This document shows, piece after piece, positions 63,223 through 64,000 of a stretch of 64,000 nucleotides of DNA. A program made the position numbers and the translations under genes. The stretch spans positions 5,628,501 through 5,692,500 of the forward strand of contig NZ_CP016808.1 in assembly GCF_002741035.1 (NCBI RefSeq), given 5' to 3'. Positions within the stretch are counted from its first letter, which is position 1. Each line of letters begins with the position of its first letter. Under the pieces are notes generated by a model. It saw only the letters and a list, made by a program, of their open reading frames with translations. It made no database searches and had not been told where the DNA came from. This DNA is from Paenibacillus sp. BIHB 4019 (lineage in GTDB: Bacteria > Bacillota > Bacilli > Paenibacillales > Paenibacillaceae).

Positions 63223-64000
63223 ATGAAGCCATTTACATTTTCACTCGGCATTCACCCGATTAACTGGGTTGGCGAGGATGTGCGGGAGCATGGGGCGGAT
63301 ACGACCTATGAACAGATTTTGGATGATATTCAGCGGCTGGGGCTGACTGGAACGGAGATGGGACGCAAATATCCGGCGGATACTGATGTATTGCGCGAGG
63401 AACTGGGCAAGCGAGGCATTCAGCTCGTGTCCCAGTGGAAATCGGTGCTGCTTTCTGATCCCGCATATCGCGAGGCCGAGCTTGAGGGCTACCGAAAGCA
63501 TGCCGAGTTTTTGCAAAGCATGGGGAGCAAGGTGATTAGCACGGCTGAGGTCGGCGGCTCGCTGCATTTTGATCCGCGGCGTACGCCTAATGAGACGCAA
63601 GTGCTGCGGCTGGATGAAGCGGGCTGGCAGTCGCTGGCGACAGGCCTTAACGCTGCCGGAAAAATAGCGGCTGAATACGGCTTAAAGCTGGCTTACCATC
63701 ATCATGGCGGAACCGTAGTTGAGCAGCCGGAGGAAATCGACAAGCTGATGGAGCTGACGGACCCGGCCTATGTGCATCTGTTGTTTGATACAGGTCATGC
63801 TTATTATGGCGGAGCGAATCCGCTGGATGTGCTGAATAAACATTATGACCGCATCGCATATATTCATTTGAAAGATATTCGCCAGTCTGTACTCGATGAA
63901 GCTCGCGCAGAACAGGCCGATTTCGTCACTTGTATTCGCAAAGGCGTCTTTACGGTGCCGGGTGACGGGTGCCTTGATTTTGCACCAGTTATTCAGGAGC
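63223..64000 (+). CDS. iolE: Inosose dehydratase, 5' part (3' end outside window)
   Basis: The frame runs from ATG 63223 to the window edge; 259 residues are visible of about 300. It is a sugar-phosphate-isomerase-type TIM barrel matching IolE, which dehydrates 2-keto-myo-inositol to the substrate-precursor of IolD. Family blocks: LGIHPINWVGED near the start, GLTGTEMGRKYP, LKLAYHHHGGTVVE with metal ligands, LLFDTGHAYYGGANP and YIHLKDIR. AAGGAG lies about 13 bases before the ATG, with GGGG closer. It is 40 bases after iolD, in the same operon. Confidence 0.93.
   Translation, partial: MKPFTFSLGIHPINWVGEDVREHGADTTYEQILDDIQRLGLTGTEMGRKYPADTDVLREELGKRGIQLVSQWKSVLLSDPAYREAELEGYRKHAEFLQSMGSKVISTAEVGGSLHFDPRRTPNETQVLRLDEAGWQSLATGLNAAGKIAAEYGLKLAYHHHGGTVVEQPEEIDKLMELTDPAYVHLLFDTGHAYYGGANPLDVLNKHYDRIAYIHLKDIRQSVLDEARAEQADFVTCIRKGVFTVPGDGCLDFAPVIQE

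Overview
The window looks like a chromosomal stretch from an endospore-forming Firmicute of the Paenibacillus type. The signs are an alpha/beta-type small acid-soluble spore protein, AGGAGG-type ribosome binding sites before nearly every gene, frequent TTG and GTG starts, a T-box leader before thrS, a ykkC-family riboswitch, YesM/YesN-style two-component pairs beside sugar ABC transporters, and several plant-polysaccharide enzymes. I see no rRNA, tRNA, CRISPR array, prophage or intact insertion sequence. Genus assignment is inference from gene content only.

Layout. 1-3.5 kb: the 3' end of an M42 peptidase, an APH-fold kinase, a spore protein, a triple 97-bp tandem repeat, a DNA-ligase-like protein without the catalytic lysine, and a DUF2809 membrane protein. 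3.5-7.7 kb: an AraC regulator divergent from a large GH2 beta-galactosidase. 7.7-13.7 kb: an MFS exporter, a histidine kinase/response regulator pair, then DCC-family, SRPBCC-DoxX, DUF4166 and DUF3817 genes. 13.9-19.5 kb: a four-gene signalling operon (HD-GYP, REC-GGDEF, GAF-GAF histidine kinase, thiamine-diphosphate enzyme). 20-28.5 kb: chemoreceptor, a tiny membrane peptide, ring-cleavage dioxygenase, rhamnogalacturonan acetylesterase-like protein, acetyltransferase, and a divergent EamA transporter/MocR regulator pair. 28.5-35 kb: metallo-beta-lactamase-fold protein, an ABC importer behind a guanidine-I-like riboswitch, and a Zn/Cd P-type ATPase. 35-44.1 kb: MFS transporter, T-box thrS, TipA-type MerR regulator, pssA-dedA, DoxX, Gfo/Idh/MocA oxidoreductase and a Crp/Fnr regulator.

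44.4-61 kb is a carbohydrate locus. A LacI regulator and a YesM/YesN pair precede two ABC permeases, a cytoplasmic GH113 mannanase, an AGE-family epimerase and a GH130 mannosyl-glucose phosphorylase, followed by the solute-binding lipoprotein, a GH2 beta-mannosidase and a GH105 hydrolase. Together they outline import of beta-mannan oligosaccharides, cleavage to mannobiose, epimerisation to mannosyl-glucose and phosphorolysis, with a parallel hydrolytic route. No ATPase is encoded here, so a shared MsmX-type ATPase is likely. Candidate cre sites lie before the permeases, the binding protein and GH105. From 61.3 kb a myo-inositol operon begins (iolD, iolE) behind two near-identical palindromic operators.

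The most unusual structure is a dispersed family of about 100-bp elements, each made of two hairpins. There are three tandem copies at 1971-2264, single copies at 37232-37331 and 61030-61130, and a diverged inverted copy at 25955-26051 that supplies the last 17 codons of a transporter gene. Other points of interest are the lysine-less ligase domain, the signalling operon ending in a thiamine-diphosphate enzyme, the riboswitch-controlled importer and a 26-residue membrane peptide with its own terminator.
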